From contig CM019703.1 in the NCBI GenBank assembly GCA_009760885.1, forward strand, positions 7,390,459 through 7,454,458: DNA of 64,000 bases, in the 5' to 3' direction. The notes under the pieces are model-generated. The model searched no databases. It had not been told where the DNA came from and worked only from the letters and a program-made list of their open reading frames with translations. This DNA is from Achatina immaculata (lineage: Eukaryota; Mollusca; Gastropoda; Stylommatophora; Achatinidae). The position numbers were made by a program, and so were the translations under genes. Positions within the stretch are counted from its first letter, which is position 1, and every line of letters begins with the position of its first letter. Below, piece by piece: positions 1 through 11,539 of the stretch.

Positions 1-310
1 AACAAAAACAAGAACAAAAGCAAGAACAAGAACAAAAGCAAGAACAAGAACAAAAGCAAGAACAAGAACAAAAACAAGAAAAAACAAGAACAAGAACAAA
101 AACAAGAACAAGATCAAGAAAAACAAAAACAAAAGCTAGAACAAGAACAAAAACAAGAACAAAGGCAAAAACACAAACAAAAACTCTAGAACAATAACAG
201 AAGCAAAAACAAGAACAAAAGCAAAACAAAAACCCAAGAACACTAACAGAAGCAAGAATAAAACAAGAACAAAAGTAAGAACAAGAATAAGAACAAAGAA
301 AGTAAAAAAA
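1..310. repeat. A-rich degenerate short tandem repeat
   Basis: The stretch is built from irregular AAGAACAAAAGC-like words of about 6 to 18 bp with frequent single-base changes. It is strand-asymmetric, almost free of T, and no coding potential is seen. The array is cut by the window edge. Confidence 0.85.
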
Positions 311-470
311 GAAAGTTAATTCGCAATCGTAACTTTAAAAAAGAAATCTTTCCTCTTAATTCTTCTTCTCCCTCGTGGCTGTTCAAAGCTGTTTCTTCAA
401 CGTTTCTAAAATACGTGTATATTCACTGTGCCTTCTTGTTCCTTCGCTCCCTTACTCCACTGGTCGCCAA

Positions 471-788
471 GCTACGGAAACTACCACCAGAGTTTTAGTT
501 CCCCAAGATATGGAAACTACCACCAGAGTTTTAGTTCCCCAAAGATATGGAAACTACCACTAGAGTTTTAGGTCCCCAAGCTATCGAAACTACCACCAGA
601 GTTTTAGGTCGCCAAGCTATGGATACTACTACCAGAGTTTTAGGTCCCCAAGCTATGGAAACTACCACCAGAGTTTTAGGTCCCCAAGCTATGGAAACTA
701 CCACCAGAGTTGTAGGTCGCCAAGCTACGGAAACTACCACCAGAGTTTTGGTCCCCAAAATATGAAAACTATCACCAGAGTTTTGAAC
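471..788. repeat. 36-bp minisatellite, about 9 copies
   Basis: A unit built on GAAACTACCACCAGAG followed by TTTTAGGTCCCCAAG recurs every 36 bp. Because 36 is a multiple of three, it yields apparent ORFs on both strands, which are repeat artefacts. Copies differ by a few substitutions. Confidence 0.95.
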
Positions 789-790
789 AG

Positions 791-1543
791 AGCCCACCCA
801 TGCATTGCTGTGGCGATGAAGTGGGAGGTCCAAGTGGAGCAAGTGTCAGCGGATACAACCAGTCTAGAACAGATAAAGCCGTTTTAAGATCACTAGTTCA
901 CAAAAAAAATAAATAAACAAATTTAAAACACAGAAGTACAAAAAGAAAGAAAAAAACTAATACATAGGTAATATAAAATATAGAACTACATAAAAAAACA
1001 CATACGTGGTTAATTATACGTATAAAGTACACAAACAAAAGAAACAAACAACTGGATAAGTTAGAAGATATAAGTACACACACAAAAGAAACAAATATAT
1101 TAATATAATAGTGATAAGTCAAGAACGTAGTATGTTGTCTTTTTTTAATTGAGAGCAATGTTGTGCCGAATCTAGTTCCCTGTTTCTTTCTTCTCGTTTT
1201 CTGAATAACACGTCGTATATCAAGATATCATATTTCTCTGATTTTACTCCCAGTGAAATCTGTTATTACCAATATTTTTTAATCCTTCGCGAAAGTTTTA
1301 TACAAGAGCTCCCCAAGACCCGAAAAATTGTACCAAGGATTTCACAGAGGATGAGAAGAAAAAGATAAGAAATTCTGGTCCATATATTTCTCAGTTATCC
1401 TGAAATAAAAAGCTTAAATTTCATTTAGAGGTTACTAAAACAAAACAAAAAGAACCCGTTTTCTTCTTCATCCAAGTTTACTCAAATTTTTAAAGTCTAA
1501 CCGTCTACCTCAGCCAGTCCGCGAATCCTCAATTTGAGAACCG
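791..1543. other. Unassigned A/T-rich DNA
   Basis: Nothing gene-like is seen. 898-1160 is A-rich on the + strand, and the reverse-strand ORF there is low-complexity (Phe/Leu/Ile/Val) and is not called. Confidence 0.6.
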
Positions 1544-1717
1544 CTGCTATAAATTCTATTTATACCAGGTAGCCACAGGAGTAGTGTTTGATGTGGCACT
1601 GTGAGGACATGAGAAATTTACTCCAGTTTGATAACTATTGCTGTAAATTCTATTTATATCACTTAACCACACGGGCAGTGTTTGATATGGTGTAGTGATA
1701 ACATGAGAAATTCAACA
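1544..1717. repeat. Two imperfect copies of a ~94-bp direct repeat
   Basis: The motif TAAATTCTATTTATA, followed downstream by GTGTTTGAT and ACATGAGAAATT, occurs at about 1547 and 1641. The copies are diverged, so this is an old tandem duplication. Confidence 0.75.
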
Positions 1718-2290
1718 AACCATTCAGACCCATAGTCTTGTCAGATTAGACCTGCTGGGATACGCTACAAGTTATCACGCAGAGAGAAAAATACAACAGA
1801 ACAAGTTGCTCCAGTTTTATAAAGAGACATCTTCTTCGTTCGCATCGTCTTCTTCTTCTTCGTTCGCAGTGAAAAGACATGAAAACCACTTTGATGCTTC
1901 GGTTAAAGAAAAAAAAGGGAAGATAACCTGCACACCTTTTCCATGTTTCAATAATTTACTGCCCTTCTTGATGTTTCCGTTTATATGAAGTTTGAGTGGG
2001 ATAAACGGATATGAGATTTCGAGAGGTTGCATTCATAAAACAGGTCACTAAGATGTTCTAGAAAATGTCAGAGGCTTGGGTAAGAGGCAAAAGATCGAGT
2101 AGAATGAGAGGGAAAAAACAGAGAAGCCAGGTCGAAAGATCTGAAGCTCAAAGGCCACTCTTGAAAGAAACTATAGATAGCAGGGAGAGCATCTGAGCTG
2201 AGCGTTCATAAGTGGTTCCTGCCTTTGTTACTTTTGTTTATAGTTCTTCCCAAGTATGTCTTCTCTAGAGAGTGTGAAGGCTGAAAACTT
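1718..2290. other. Unassigned DNA
   Basis: It contains a short TTC-rich run near 1830-1865 and no recognisable element or exon. Confidence 0.5.
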
Positions 2291-2296
2291 GACAGT

Positions 2297-2548
<252 letters not shown>

Positions 2549-2595
2549 CTGTCTGCCTGATTCCTTTTCAACACAAATCTCTGCCTTTCTATATC

Positions 2596-3215
2596 CGTGC
2601 CCAGAGGCGAAGACACTGCTCGTTTTTGGCAACCAGGGACCCATAGCGGACATGCTAATGTTAGGGTTGGCAAATCATAGTTCACATGCTAGTGTCAGGG
2701 TTGGTAAATCATAGCCGACATGCTAGTGTTAGGGTTGGTAAATCATAGCCGACATGCTAGTGTAAGGGTTGGTAAATCATAGCTGACATGCTAGCGTTAG
2801 GGTTGGCAAATCATAGTTCACATGCTAGTGTCAGGGTTGGTAAATCATAGCCGACATGCTAGTGTTAGGGTTGGTAAATCATAGCCGACATGCTAGTGTA
2901 AGGGTTGGTAAATCATAGCTGACATGCTAGCGTCAGGGTTGGCACAGCATAACTGACCAAGACCCTGTTCCACCTGTCCGTTAGTATCCCCAGTAGCAGA
3001 CGTAGCGTGGCTGACGAGGCAGGGGTTGTCACAGCCCCCGTGACAGTGAAGTCTGCCAACATTACACGTCCTCTGCCTTTTAGCTCCACCCAGGGCTGCA
3101 AAAAAACTTGTCATTATCCGCTCCCAATCCGACACTAAGCGATGTCTCAACATCTTCACCATTTTGGCTGCAAAGAACGTCGGCTCACAGTTCCAGAAGA
3201 GTCTCCCCGTGCAGC
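2596..3215 (+). mobile_element. Dispersed VNTR-bearing repeat, copy 1
   Basis: The layout is a left part (GAAGACACTG... to 2640), an array of about nine 34-bp units (2640-2950, CATGCTAGTGTTAGGGTTGG-like), then a right part shared with the copies at 21.6, 25.8, 40.9 and 61.2 kb. Shared right-part words are AAGACCCTGTTCCACCT, AGTGAAGTCTGCC, CTCAACATCTTCACC and GGCTGCAAAGAAC. No protein is encoded. The modular structure resembles non-autonomous pearl/Helitron-like repeats of molluscs, but no terminal signature was proved. Confidence 0.75.
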
Positions 3216-3221
3216 TGGTCC

Positions 3222-5130
3222 CCACCAAGTTATAACTCCCTATATTATTCTTATTTTTTCCTTCTAACTCCTTATATTATTCTTATTTTTTCCTTCTAAC
3301 TCTCTATATTATACTTATTGTTTCCTTCTAACTCTTTATACTATTCCTATTTTTCCCTTCCAACTCCTTATACTATTCTTATTTTTCTCTTCCAACTCCT
3401 TATATTATTCTTATTCTTCCCTTCTAACACATTATATTATTCTTATTTTTTCATTCTTACTGCTTATGTTATTTCTATTTTTCCCTTCTAACTCTTTATA
3501 TTATTCTTATTCTTCCCTTCTAACGCCTTATATTATTCGTATTTTTTCCTTCTAATTCCTTATATTATTCTTATTTTTCCCTTCTAATTCATTATATTAT
3601 TCTTATTTTTTCATTCTAACTCCTTATATTATTCCTATTTTTCCATTCTAACTCCTTATATTATTCTTATTCTTCCCTTCTAACTCCTTATATTATTCTT
3701 ATTTTTTCCTTCTAACTCCTTATATTATTCTTATTTTTCCCTTCTAACTCCTTATATTATTCTTATTTTTTCCTTCTAACTCCTTATATTATTCTTATTT
3801 TTTTTCCTTCTAACTCCTTATATTATTCTTATTTTTTCCTTCTAACTCCTTATATTATTCTTACTTTTCCTTCTAACTCCTTATATTATTCTTATTTTTT
3901 CCTTCTAACTCCTTATATTATTCTTACTTTTCCCTTCTAACTCCTTATATTATTCTTATTTTTTTCCTTCTAACTCCTTATATTATTCTTATTTTTCCCT
4001 TCCAACTCCTTATATTATTCTTACTTTTTCCTTCTAACTCCTTATATTATTCTTATTTTTTCCTTCTAATTCCTTATATTATTCCTATTTTGTCTCTTCT
4101 AACTCCTTATATTATTCTTTTTTTCCTTCTAACTCCTTATATTATTCTTATTTTTTTCCGTCTAACTCCTTATAATGTTCGTATTTTATCCTTCTAACTC
4201 CATATATTATTCTTATTTTCTCTAACTCCTTACAATATTTTTTTCTTTTCTCATTATACTATTCTTTTTTTCCATTCTAACTCATATTATTTTTTCCTTC
4301 TAACTCCTTATATTATTCTTATTTTTTCCTTCTAACTCCTTATATTATTCTTACTTTTCCCTTCTAACTCCTTATATTATTCTTATTTTTTTTCCTTCTA
4401 ACTCCTTATATTATTCTTATTTTTCCCTTCTAACTCCTTATATTATTCTTTTTTCCCTTCTAACTCCTTATATTATTCTTATTTTTTCCTTCTAATTCCT
4501 TATATTATTCCTATTTTGTCTCTTCTAACTCCTTATATTATTCTTTTTTTCCTTCTAACTCCTTATATTATTCTTATTTTTTTCCGTCTAACTCCTTATA
4601 ATGTTCGTATTTTATCCTTCTAACTCCATATATTATTCTTATTTTCTCTAACTCCTTACAATATTTTTTCTTTTCTCATTATACTATTCTTTTTTTCCAT
4701 TCTAACTCATATTATTTTTTCCATTCTCACTCCTTATATTATTCTTATTTTTCCCTTCCAACTCCTTATATTATTCTTATTTTTCCCTTCTAACTCCTTA
4801 TATTATTTTTTTTTTGTCATAACTCCTTATATTCTTATTTTTTCCTTCTAGCTCCTTATATTATTCTTACGTTGTTCCTTCTAATTCCTTATAATATTTT
4901 TTCCCCCTTCTAGCTCCTTATATTATTCTTAGTTTGTCACTTCTAGCTCCTTATATTATTCTTAGTTTGTCACTTCTAGCTCCTTATATTATTCTTAGTT
5001 TGTCACTTCTAGCTCCTTATATTATTCTTAGTTTGTCACTTCTAGCTCCTTATATTATTCTTAGTTTGTCACTTCTAGCTCCTTATATTATTCTTAGTTT
5101 GTCACTTCTAGCTCCTTATATTATTCTTAT
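3222..5130 (+). repeat. 31-33-bp T-rich minisatellite (~60 copies) with higher-order structure
   Basis: The unit carries CTAACTCCTTATATTATTC followed by TTATTTTTTCCTT and varies in length by its T run. A block of about 420 bp (variants GTTCGTATTTTATCC and CTCATTATACTATTC) appears at about 4080-4300 and again at 4500-4720, indicating a higher-order duplication. The last part (4912-5110) is a homogeneous 33-bp subfamily ending in TTAGTTTGTCACTTC. It stops about 130 bp before the exon at 5262. Confidence 0.95.
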
Positions 5131-5229
5131 CGTTTCCCGTCCAACTCGTGTATTTTTTTTTTTCTTTGTCGCTTCACATTATCTCTCTTTTATCATGATC
5201 TAAACAGGGATGAACTGAACAAGGTTGAG

Positions 5230-5261
5230 CTAACAAAGGGGCACTTTTTTTTATTTTCCAG
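5230..5261 (+). promoter_or_regulatory. Branch point, polypyrimidine tract and 3' splice site
   Basis: CTAAC at 5230-5234 fits the branch-point consensus, 29 nt before the exon. It is followed by a T-rich tract (about 5243-5258) and CCAG ending at 5261. Together with GTAAGT at 5352 this defines the exon on the + strand. Confidence 0.8.
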
Positions 5262-5351
5262 GTGACATCAATCGTCAGCAGATTGAGTACATTCTCAGAC
5301 CAGGTGTCAATGCTACCATGGACACTTTCTTCTTTACGATCTCAGACAAAG
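5262..5351 (+). CDS. Internal exon of a FRAS1/FREM-like (CSPG-repeat) extracellular protein
   Basis: This is a 90-bp exon with a phase 1-1 (symmetric) structure, bounded by a good acceptor (CCAG|GTGAC) and a near-perfect donor (AAAG|GTAAGTAG). Reading from the second codon position gives DINRQQIEYI, then LRPGVNATMDTFFFTISDKG. The pattern 'DIN...I.Y.....G.....DTF.F.ISD.G' is the C-terminal half of the CSPG repeats found in FRAS1, FREM1-3 and CSPG4. These are large secreted or membrane-anchored basement-membrane and proteoglycan proteins, and the NAT triplet is a possible N-glycosylation site. What is seen is the exon, its signals and the motif; the family assignment is by remembered pattern. 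Which paralogue it is cannot be told, and neighbouring exons were not found, so flanking introns must be long. A processed pseudogene is unlikely because both splice sites are intact. Confidence 0.72.
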
Positions 5352-5432
5352 GTAAGTAGAGTGTCGTGTCTGCGTCTCCTCGATGTTCTTTGTCGTCTTG
5401 GGACGGTGGTTGGGGGTTGGGGGGGGGGAGTA

Positions 5433-5670
5433 TTTTATTGCTTCCAGATACAGGGCAAGAGTTCCAAAATATCTGCTCTGTCACGCGGGAGGTTGGTGGT
5501 TCAAGTCCAGCCCCCCATCCTCTCCCCCTCCCCTCCACCAGACACCCAGCTGTAGAAACAGCCACCCAAGTACTTCCAAGAAGCTGAGGAAGGAAAGCTG
5601 GCTCAGGATTGATGATGGCTACATCACTTTAGGCTGGTGTGCCTTGGCGAAGAGCTTTAAGAAAAAAATG
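5433..5670 (+). mobile_element. Probable tRNA-like SINE copy
   Basis: A box B-like GGTTGGTGGTTCAAGTCC at about 5491 is preceded by a weak box A region and followed by a non-coding body ending in AGCTTTAAGAAAAAAATG. No second identical copy is in the window, so the call rests on structure alone. Confidence 0.4.
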
Positions 5671-5693
5671 TGTAAATCGGTGCGAAACTATTT

Positions 5694-5751
5694 CTCCCTG
5701 TCTGTCTGCCTCTGTCTGTCTGTCTGCCTCTCTCTCTGTCTGTCTGCCTCT

Positions 5752-5789
<38 letters not shown>

Positions 5790-5790
5790 C
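5694..5790. repeat. TCTG / TC / CG compound microsatellite
   Basis: CTGT(C) repeats grade into (TC)n and then (CG)n at 5774-5790. Confidence 0.95.
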
Positions 5791-6159
5791 GAAACCCTAT
5801 TAGTAACCATTAAATTTTCGCCTACTATCCCTTTCAAACAGGGGCCCTCCCTCAACACAGGATAACCCCTACAGGCCTCAGGACAATGCACCAGCTGGGC
5901 CCTTCCTCCCTCTCCCCTTTTTTGTTTCCTGCTAGCAGGTCAGGAAAAATAGAGGCACTAACAGGAGACCTCAAAGTCCGTATCTGGCATGAGTTTTATA
6001 AAATGGCATCCTCCGACTATCGCAATGTATCGCAGAGAATCAGGGACAATAAACAAATCAGTGTGTAAACATCACTAGAGGCAACGGAGATATGGTTTCT
6101 TAGGGAGAACGTTAAAGAATACAGCGGACAGCGAAAATGACAAACGAGGGGCATCAATA

Positions 6160-7190
6160 AAGGAAAATGAAGGGATCTTCATTGACACAACTAACATCAC
6201 TGCTGTATCTAGTCCAACAAGCAGCAGTAAGAATAAATGGTGAAACAACAACTTGGTTTTACATAAAACAAGGGGTCCGTCAGGGGTGCATATTGTCACC
6301 CTACTTATTTAAGTTGTATACTAAAAATATAATGAGGAATGTTAGAGAAGATGTAGACAAAGAATATTACGATGCCATAACACTTGGAGGTTATGAAATA
6401 CCAGAGATTAGATATGCTGATGACACAGTGTTACTGTCAACAACACAAAGAGGAATGGAAAAACTGATTATGTCAGTCCGTAAGAACAGCGAAGAGCAGA
6501 ACCTCTATCTTAATGCGAAGAAAACTAAATTGATGACAACTGACAAAGGCAGCTGAAATATGTATCAATGAGGAAAAACTGGAAGAAGTGGAGAGTTTTG
6601 AATATCTTGGATCACTACTAACTAACAATGGAGATACAATGAGGGAAATTAAAAGGAAGACATCTATCGGTCTTCAGAAAGTAAAACAGATAAAGAATCT
6701 GTGGAGAGGAGCAGACAGAACTACAAAAATAAGATTTTTAAGGGCATGCATCTTTCCCATCGCAACATATGCCTGTGAGACCTGGACACTTAACAAAACA
6801 GCTGAGAAACACATAAATGCCTTTGAATGTAAATGCTACAGAAGAGTTCTCCAAATATCGTGGACACAAAAAAGAACAAATATATCTATACTACAAGAGC
6901 TTAATATTGGAGAAAGTGGCTAGTAAAGAGGATTAAAGAGAGAAAACTGAAATATTTTGGACACATTAAACGTCATGATAATTTAGAGAAGACCGTATTG
7001 GAAGCATACATAATGGGAAAAAGAAAAAGAGGAAGACCAAAACGAAGATGGCTGCAAGACATCGTTGACGATCTGCAAATGGATGCATCAGCAGCAGGCC
7101 ATCTTGCTCACAACCGAGAGGCCTACAGGAGTGCTGTTTGGGAGGCAAAGTTCCGCAAGGGACATGCAAATGAATGAATGAATGAAGGGA
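6160..7190 (+). pseudogene. LINE-B: degenerate non-LTR retrotransposon, RT core to 3' end
   Basis: This is a 5'-truncated LINE. The first open part (6167-6556) holds RT motifs GVRQGCILSPYLF and RYADDTVLLS (the YADD catalytic box). A frameshift leads into 6588-6923 with FEYLGSLL and YACETWTLNK...FECKCYRRVLQISW, typical of the post-RT region of RTE/CR1-type LINEs. A second shift leads to the C-terminal GRPKRRWLQDIVDDLQMD...EAKFRKGHANE region, ending in a TGAATGAATGAATGAA tail. Two frameshifts and the missing endonuclease make it non-functional. The related truncated copies in this window share the GGGACATGCAAATGA end. The clade is not assigned with certainty. Confidence 0.85.
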
Positions 7191-7321
7191 TCTAACTTCA
7201 TTATAGAAAGCGACAGTCATCGTCCGCTAGACACATAAATGAGAAGGGGAAAGTCTAAAAACGTCGTGACAACGTTGGTTTGCATGCCCACTCCTGACAC
7301 TCATTGTGAAATCGTCGTTTC

Positions 7322-7615
7322 CATGCTATTAAAGCATTTTGGGGATACGGTGTTGGGCCCGTATTTTCAAGTCCATCGGCACATGAAAGTGTGATGTGAA
7401 CAGTATCACGCCTGGCCCCCATTTACCTTCCCAGATTTCTCTGGTACCTATTTTTAGAGACTTGGTGGACCTCGAGGCTTTTTTTTTTTTTTTTGGTGTG
7501 GTGGCACCATAACACAAAAGTCTCCGCTGCTGAGACTTGAACACGGTACCACTGGGTTAGTAGACCGGGAGCCTAACCACTCAGCCAACAAGACCAGTCA
7601 CCACAAGCTCAAAAG
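7322..7615 (-). mobile_element. SINE-2, tRNA-derived, reverse orientation
   Basis: On the reverse strand it starts with a tRNA-like head: box A TGGCTGAGTGG, then box B-like GTGTTCAAGTCTC. The body contains AGGTACCAGAGAAATCTGGG and GGCGTGATACTG and ends near AACACCGTATCCCC. The same body occurs at 36.24 kb (+) and as fragments at 13.8 and 61.0 kb. Pol III internal promoter boxes are visible but degenerate. Confidence 0.8.
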
Positions 7616-8450
7616 TGTTCTGATGCTCTTCTTGGAAATAAAGGACCTCAGCACTGTGACAGTAGACTGCTGCACCGGTGAGATTATGATGAATGACAAC
7701 GACGATGTTTGCGGCGGGCCAAAGCTAACTACCGCATAGTCCAAGAAGCCACGTCCAAGTGACGTCTTTTAGCTGTTGTATTGTGTTATTCGTGTTTGTA
7801 AAGGCGTTTTATTGGTGGAAATTGTGGTTGTGAAATGTTTACCTTATTTGCTGAGCAATACGTGAAATGCTTAGCGTATTTACTGAGCAATACGTGGAAT
7901 ATTTACCTTATTTGCTGAGCAATACATAAAATCTTTATTTTTTGAGCAATACGTTAAATAAAGTGTACCCAACGTTTGAAAGTAGCCAGCGTTTACTTTT
8001 CCCAGAAAAGTGGCAAATTCCAAATTATTTCTTGCATCATTTTATTTTTCGTGAAATAATTATACCATTGATTTTCGTGATTTCATCATCGATTATTTAG
8101 CCTCGACACCTCTTAATCATCCAGATTCATAAACAGTTTTAAAAAGGAGTGGAACGACTTTTTAAATGTTTATTTATCACCTCATTAATGTCGGTTCATC
8201 AATATTCTAGGCGAAGTCGCACTTGGGTGAGAAAAGAGTGAGTTTTTAATACAACGAATTAAACTTGTCTCGTTTTCTTGAAACCTTCAATGATTTTACT
8301 CTTAATAGCCGGTTCATCAACTGAGTCTCATTGATTGCTGGTCTTGTACTGCTAGTGCAACATGATTTATTATGTTATATATGTGCTGGAGTGCAAAGGT
8401 TAAGATAAACCTGTCATGCCTTATAGGGATGTAGACTCAAGTACAAACAT
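7616..8450. other. Unassigned DNA with a short 3-copy repeat
   Basis: 7837-7965 holds about three diverged copies (about 38 bp) of TATTTGCTGAGCAATACGT. Nothing else is recognised. Confidence 0.5.
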
Positions 8451-9711
8451 GCTATGAAATGTACGGGTGCTGTGTATATAGATCATCATCATCATGTGGC
8501 GTGTCTGCAGAGAAGACGGGCTGCTGTTCATGTTTTCTTTTTTGATAGGACATCATCATCATCTTTTTCTTCTTCTTTGCTCAGGCATCGACGCCAGTCT
8601 TCTCTCACAAACACGCCAGTTCGTTTCTGGCTTCTATCCTGGCCTTTGAACCAGTATGATGCCACAGAGGAATATTATTTGCTGCAAAACCCACTATACT
8701 ATCACTAGAACGATCTAGCGATACAACTTCTCTGAACTTGGCGGTCTCTCAACGTAACAAAACTTGTCAACATTGAGAGTCTCAACAAAGCCAGTGGTGT
8801 AATTTTTATATTCAGACAACACAAGTTTATTGATGGGAAAAATGAGGGATGAAAATATGACGATGAAAACGTAGCCCATCAGGCTGGTAAGACGTTTACA
8901 ATGACGGTTACAATATCAGTTCCCGGCGTGAAGTATTCTATTGGGAAAAAAACCTTACCATTAAGAATTCCCACAGAAAACTCTTCTAGCTACCAACTTC
9001 AACTGTCTCAACCAAATCACTTCATCTTACCTAGAAACTACATCTGCCAAAAACTATAACTACTGAAAAAAAAACTGTGTCTTCAACAAGACACTCAAAA
9101 CACATACGGCTTCTTGTTCTAACACATCGTAAGGCTCCATCTTTGCTAATCGTGAGTGGTATTTATACTATTCCTACCCACTCAGTTTTTTCCCATGCTG
9201 CACGCAAGATCCTCGCCTACGCTCTCAACTAAAATACTTTTCAACCAAGGGTACTCACTCTATTGTTTCCTGAGTACCAATACTGTTTATATCCCATAGT
9301 TAAGAGAATACTGTAAACCGGTGCAAAAATTCTCTTGCAGCTATATGAGGTCTGGCCATGTCCTTCGCCTGAGGCAGGCTGTGTTGCAGCTATTTCTGAA
9401 CTATATGTTGTGCTGTCTATACCTCCGTGTCGCAGACATATAGTTCTGTTCAGCCAATTCTCAGATCATGTTACGCATGGTCTCTCGTACTGCAGAAAGC
9501 AGACTTCCTGGCCGCAAGATAAAGAAGTTTCCTTAAGACCTCGTTTTCACTTTGTCGCACTTGTCGTCTCCTCCTCGCCATCCCTCCTATATTTTCTTTT
9601 AGTTTATTTAACTATTCTCACCCGCAGAACACGTTCAACTTTCAACTGCACGGCTCATGTTTTCAATAACTCTGTTTACAAGTTCATCTGTTCAAGTATT
9701 TCATCATACTT
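8451..9711. other. Unassigned DNA with fragments of dispersed repeat R2
   Basis: The words CGACGCCAGTCTTCTCTCAC (about 8589) and GAGGTCTGGCCATGTCC (about 9347) recur with changes at 14.3 kb, and partly at 39.3 kb, so they belong to a dispersed family here called R2. No gene is seen. Confidence 0.5.
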
Positions 9712-9935
9712 CTTCTTCTTCTTCGTTCACTTCTACCACCAAGACCGCCCCGTGATCTACTGAATTTACTCCTGTGGTCCTCGTTAAGTCCCGTGGTCCC
9801 CCGCGTGGTCCCCGAAAGGACCACACGAGATCCCCGAGAGGACCACAAGAGGTTCAGAGTATCTCAGGGCTTGAGCCTGTATTCTTGGTGGATCTCAGAA
9901 GCGGGATTGCGTGACACCGTGGATTTCATCATACA
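9712..9935. mobile_element. Foldback-like repeat, copy 1
   Basis: The segment runs from (CTT)n through TACCACCAAGACCGCCCCGT to TTCTTGGTGGATCTCAGAAG. CCACCAAGA near the start is complementary to TCTTGGTGG near the end. A homologous copy of about 200 bp lies at 34.42-34.63 kb. No coding capacity. Confidence 0.6.
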
Positions 9936-11179
9936 ACTTCAGCTATTTTTTTTTCATTACAAGCGCTCTACTCGTCTGTCTATCTACGTTTCTTATGCCT
10001 TTTCTTTATATATTATTTTCCCCTTTATTGTGTGATATCTGTGATTTACACGCTTTATATTAGTGTTGAAGAAATGTAGTACTTGCTGGCTGTCTATTTA
10101 TTGTATCATTTGTTAAAAGCGCATCTACCCATGTCCCGTTTCTCTATATGTAAGCCAAATATTAATATCCAGCTCCAGTATAAATCGATCAAACATTTTT
10201 AACATTATCTGGCTGCTCTGGTGGCCTAATAGAATAATTTAAAATCCAAACCGCCAAATGAGGATATGCAAACAATTTAGAAGAACGTAAGATAAAAGAA
10301 ACAATTATGTAATATATGTTTATGATCTGCCTTTTAGCAATAATTCAAACTGGCACTTTGTAAATATGGCTGATCTTTATAGGCCATCTTTTTAATGTGT
10401 CAGCTTTCATAGGTTTTTTATTTTTACTACATATGTTAAATTAACTGTGTTTTGGAGCGGAATTTGGACTGAAATTAGCGCAATTTCTAATTATTTTCAT
10501 GGGTAGGAAAGAAAAATATAATTCTCGTGAACGAATTCACAATCCCGCATTGCAATTATTCCCCATAGGGGGACAGTCGATTGTAGTCAGGCGCTTTTAT
10601 GCGTTAAAAAAAAAAATACACACAGCTTCATTTGGCTTGAAATGTGAGATCCTTTCTGTCCACGCAATGAGCCATGCCAGTTTGGACTGATTAGCTGTGA
10701 ATAAGAATTTTGTTTGGCCGAGTCGCGGGAGATGAAAGTGGGAGGTCAGACAGACCTCACGACCAGGCGGGCTGCTTGAATCCAGATATCGTTAGTAATA
10801 CGGGAAATTGCTTTTTATTCTAGAAGGGTTTTAATTGCTAATGGATCAGTCACAAAAAAATAGTCCGTGTTGTAAACCGAAATAATTAATGAGGAAAGAA
10901 ATATCTAAGAAAGAAAGAAAGAAAGAAAGAACTAGTAGATGAAGGCTGAAAACAATGAGCTGTGTTGCCCTACCACAACCAAAGACCATTATGAAATGAA
11001 ACAAGCTTTGATGAATAGCGTACGATGAACGAGGCTGCCGAAACGAATGTTGCAAACAAAGACGAATTTCTGAAGGGGGGGGGGGGATGGTAGTACCATG
11101 AGCGCCAGCACAGTGTAGACAGGTCATGGCTTATCTTGATTCCAAGCCGTGACCACATCAATATTTTGTTGTAATCTTA
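9936..11179. other. Unassigned DNA
   Basis: A/T-rich, with a short GAAAGAAAGAAA run at 10910. No exon, RNA gene or repeat family is recognised. Confidence 0.5.
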
Positions 11180-11539
11180 CAGGGTGGTTCACAAAAAAGC
11201 GGCCTTCAAGCCGCACTACAGCTCTATCTGCTAATAATGTACTATGAGTCGATTACAGAACAAGTCTGACGCCATTTTTTTTTCTGGATCGTTGCTTTTG
11301 CAGGAACATCGACACCAGGGTTTTCTTCTTTAGACCTTTCACGAGGGAACATAAAGGAACATTGTGGTAACATACTCCTCCAAGAGCGTTGTTCATTTGA
11401 GTACGGCATGACCCACGCGTAGGGAGACTCACACTGGACTGTAATGAAAAGGTTCACTGAACTCGTATGCGCATGCGCGACAGCGTCGAATAGGGTCCAA
11501 TCTCGGAGATACTAGATATGAAATATAACGCGAAAACTA

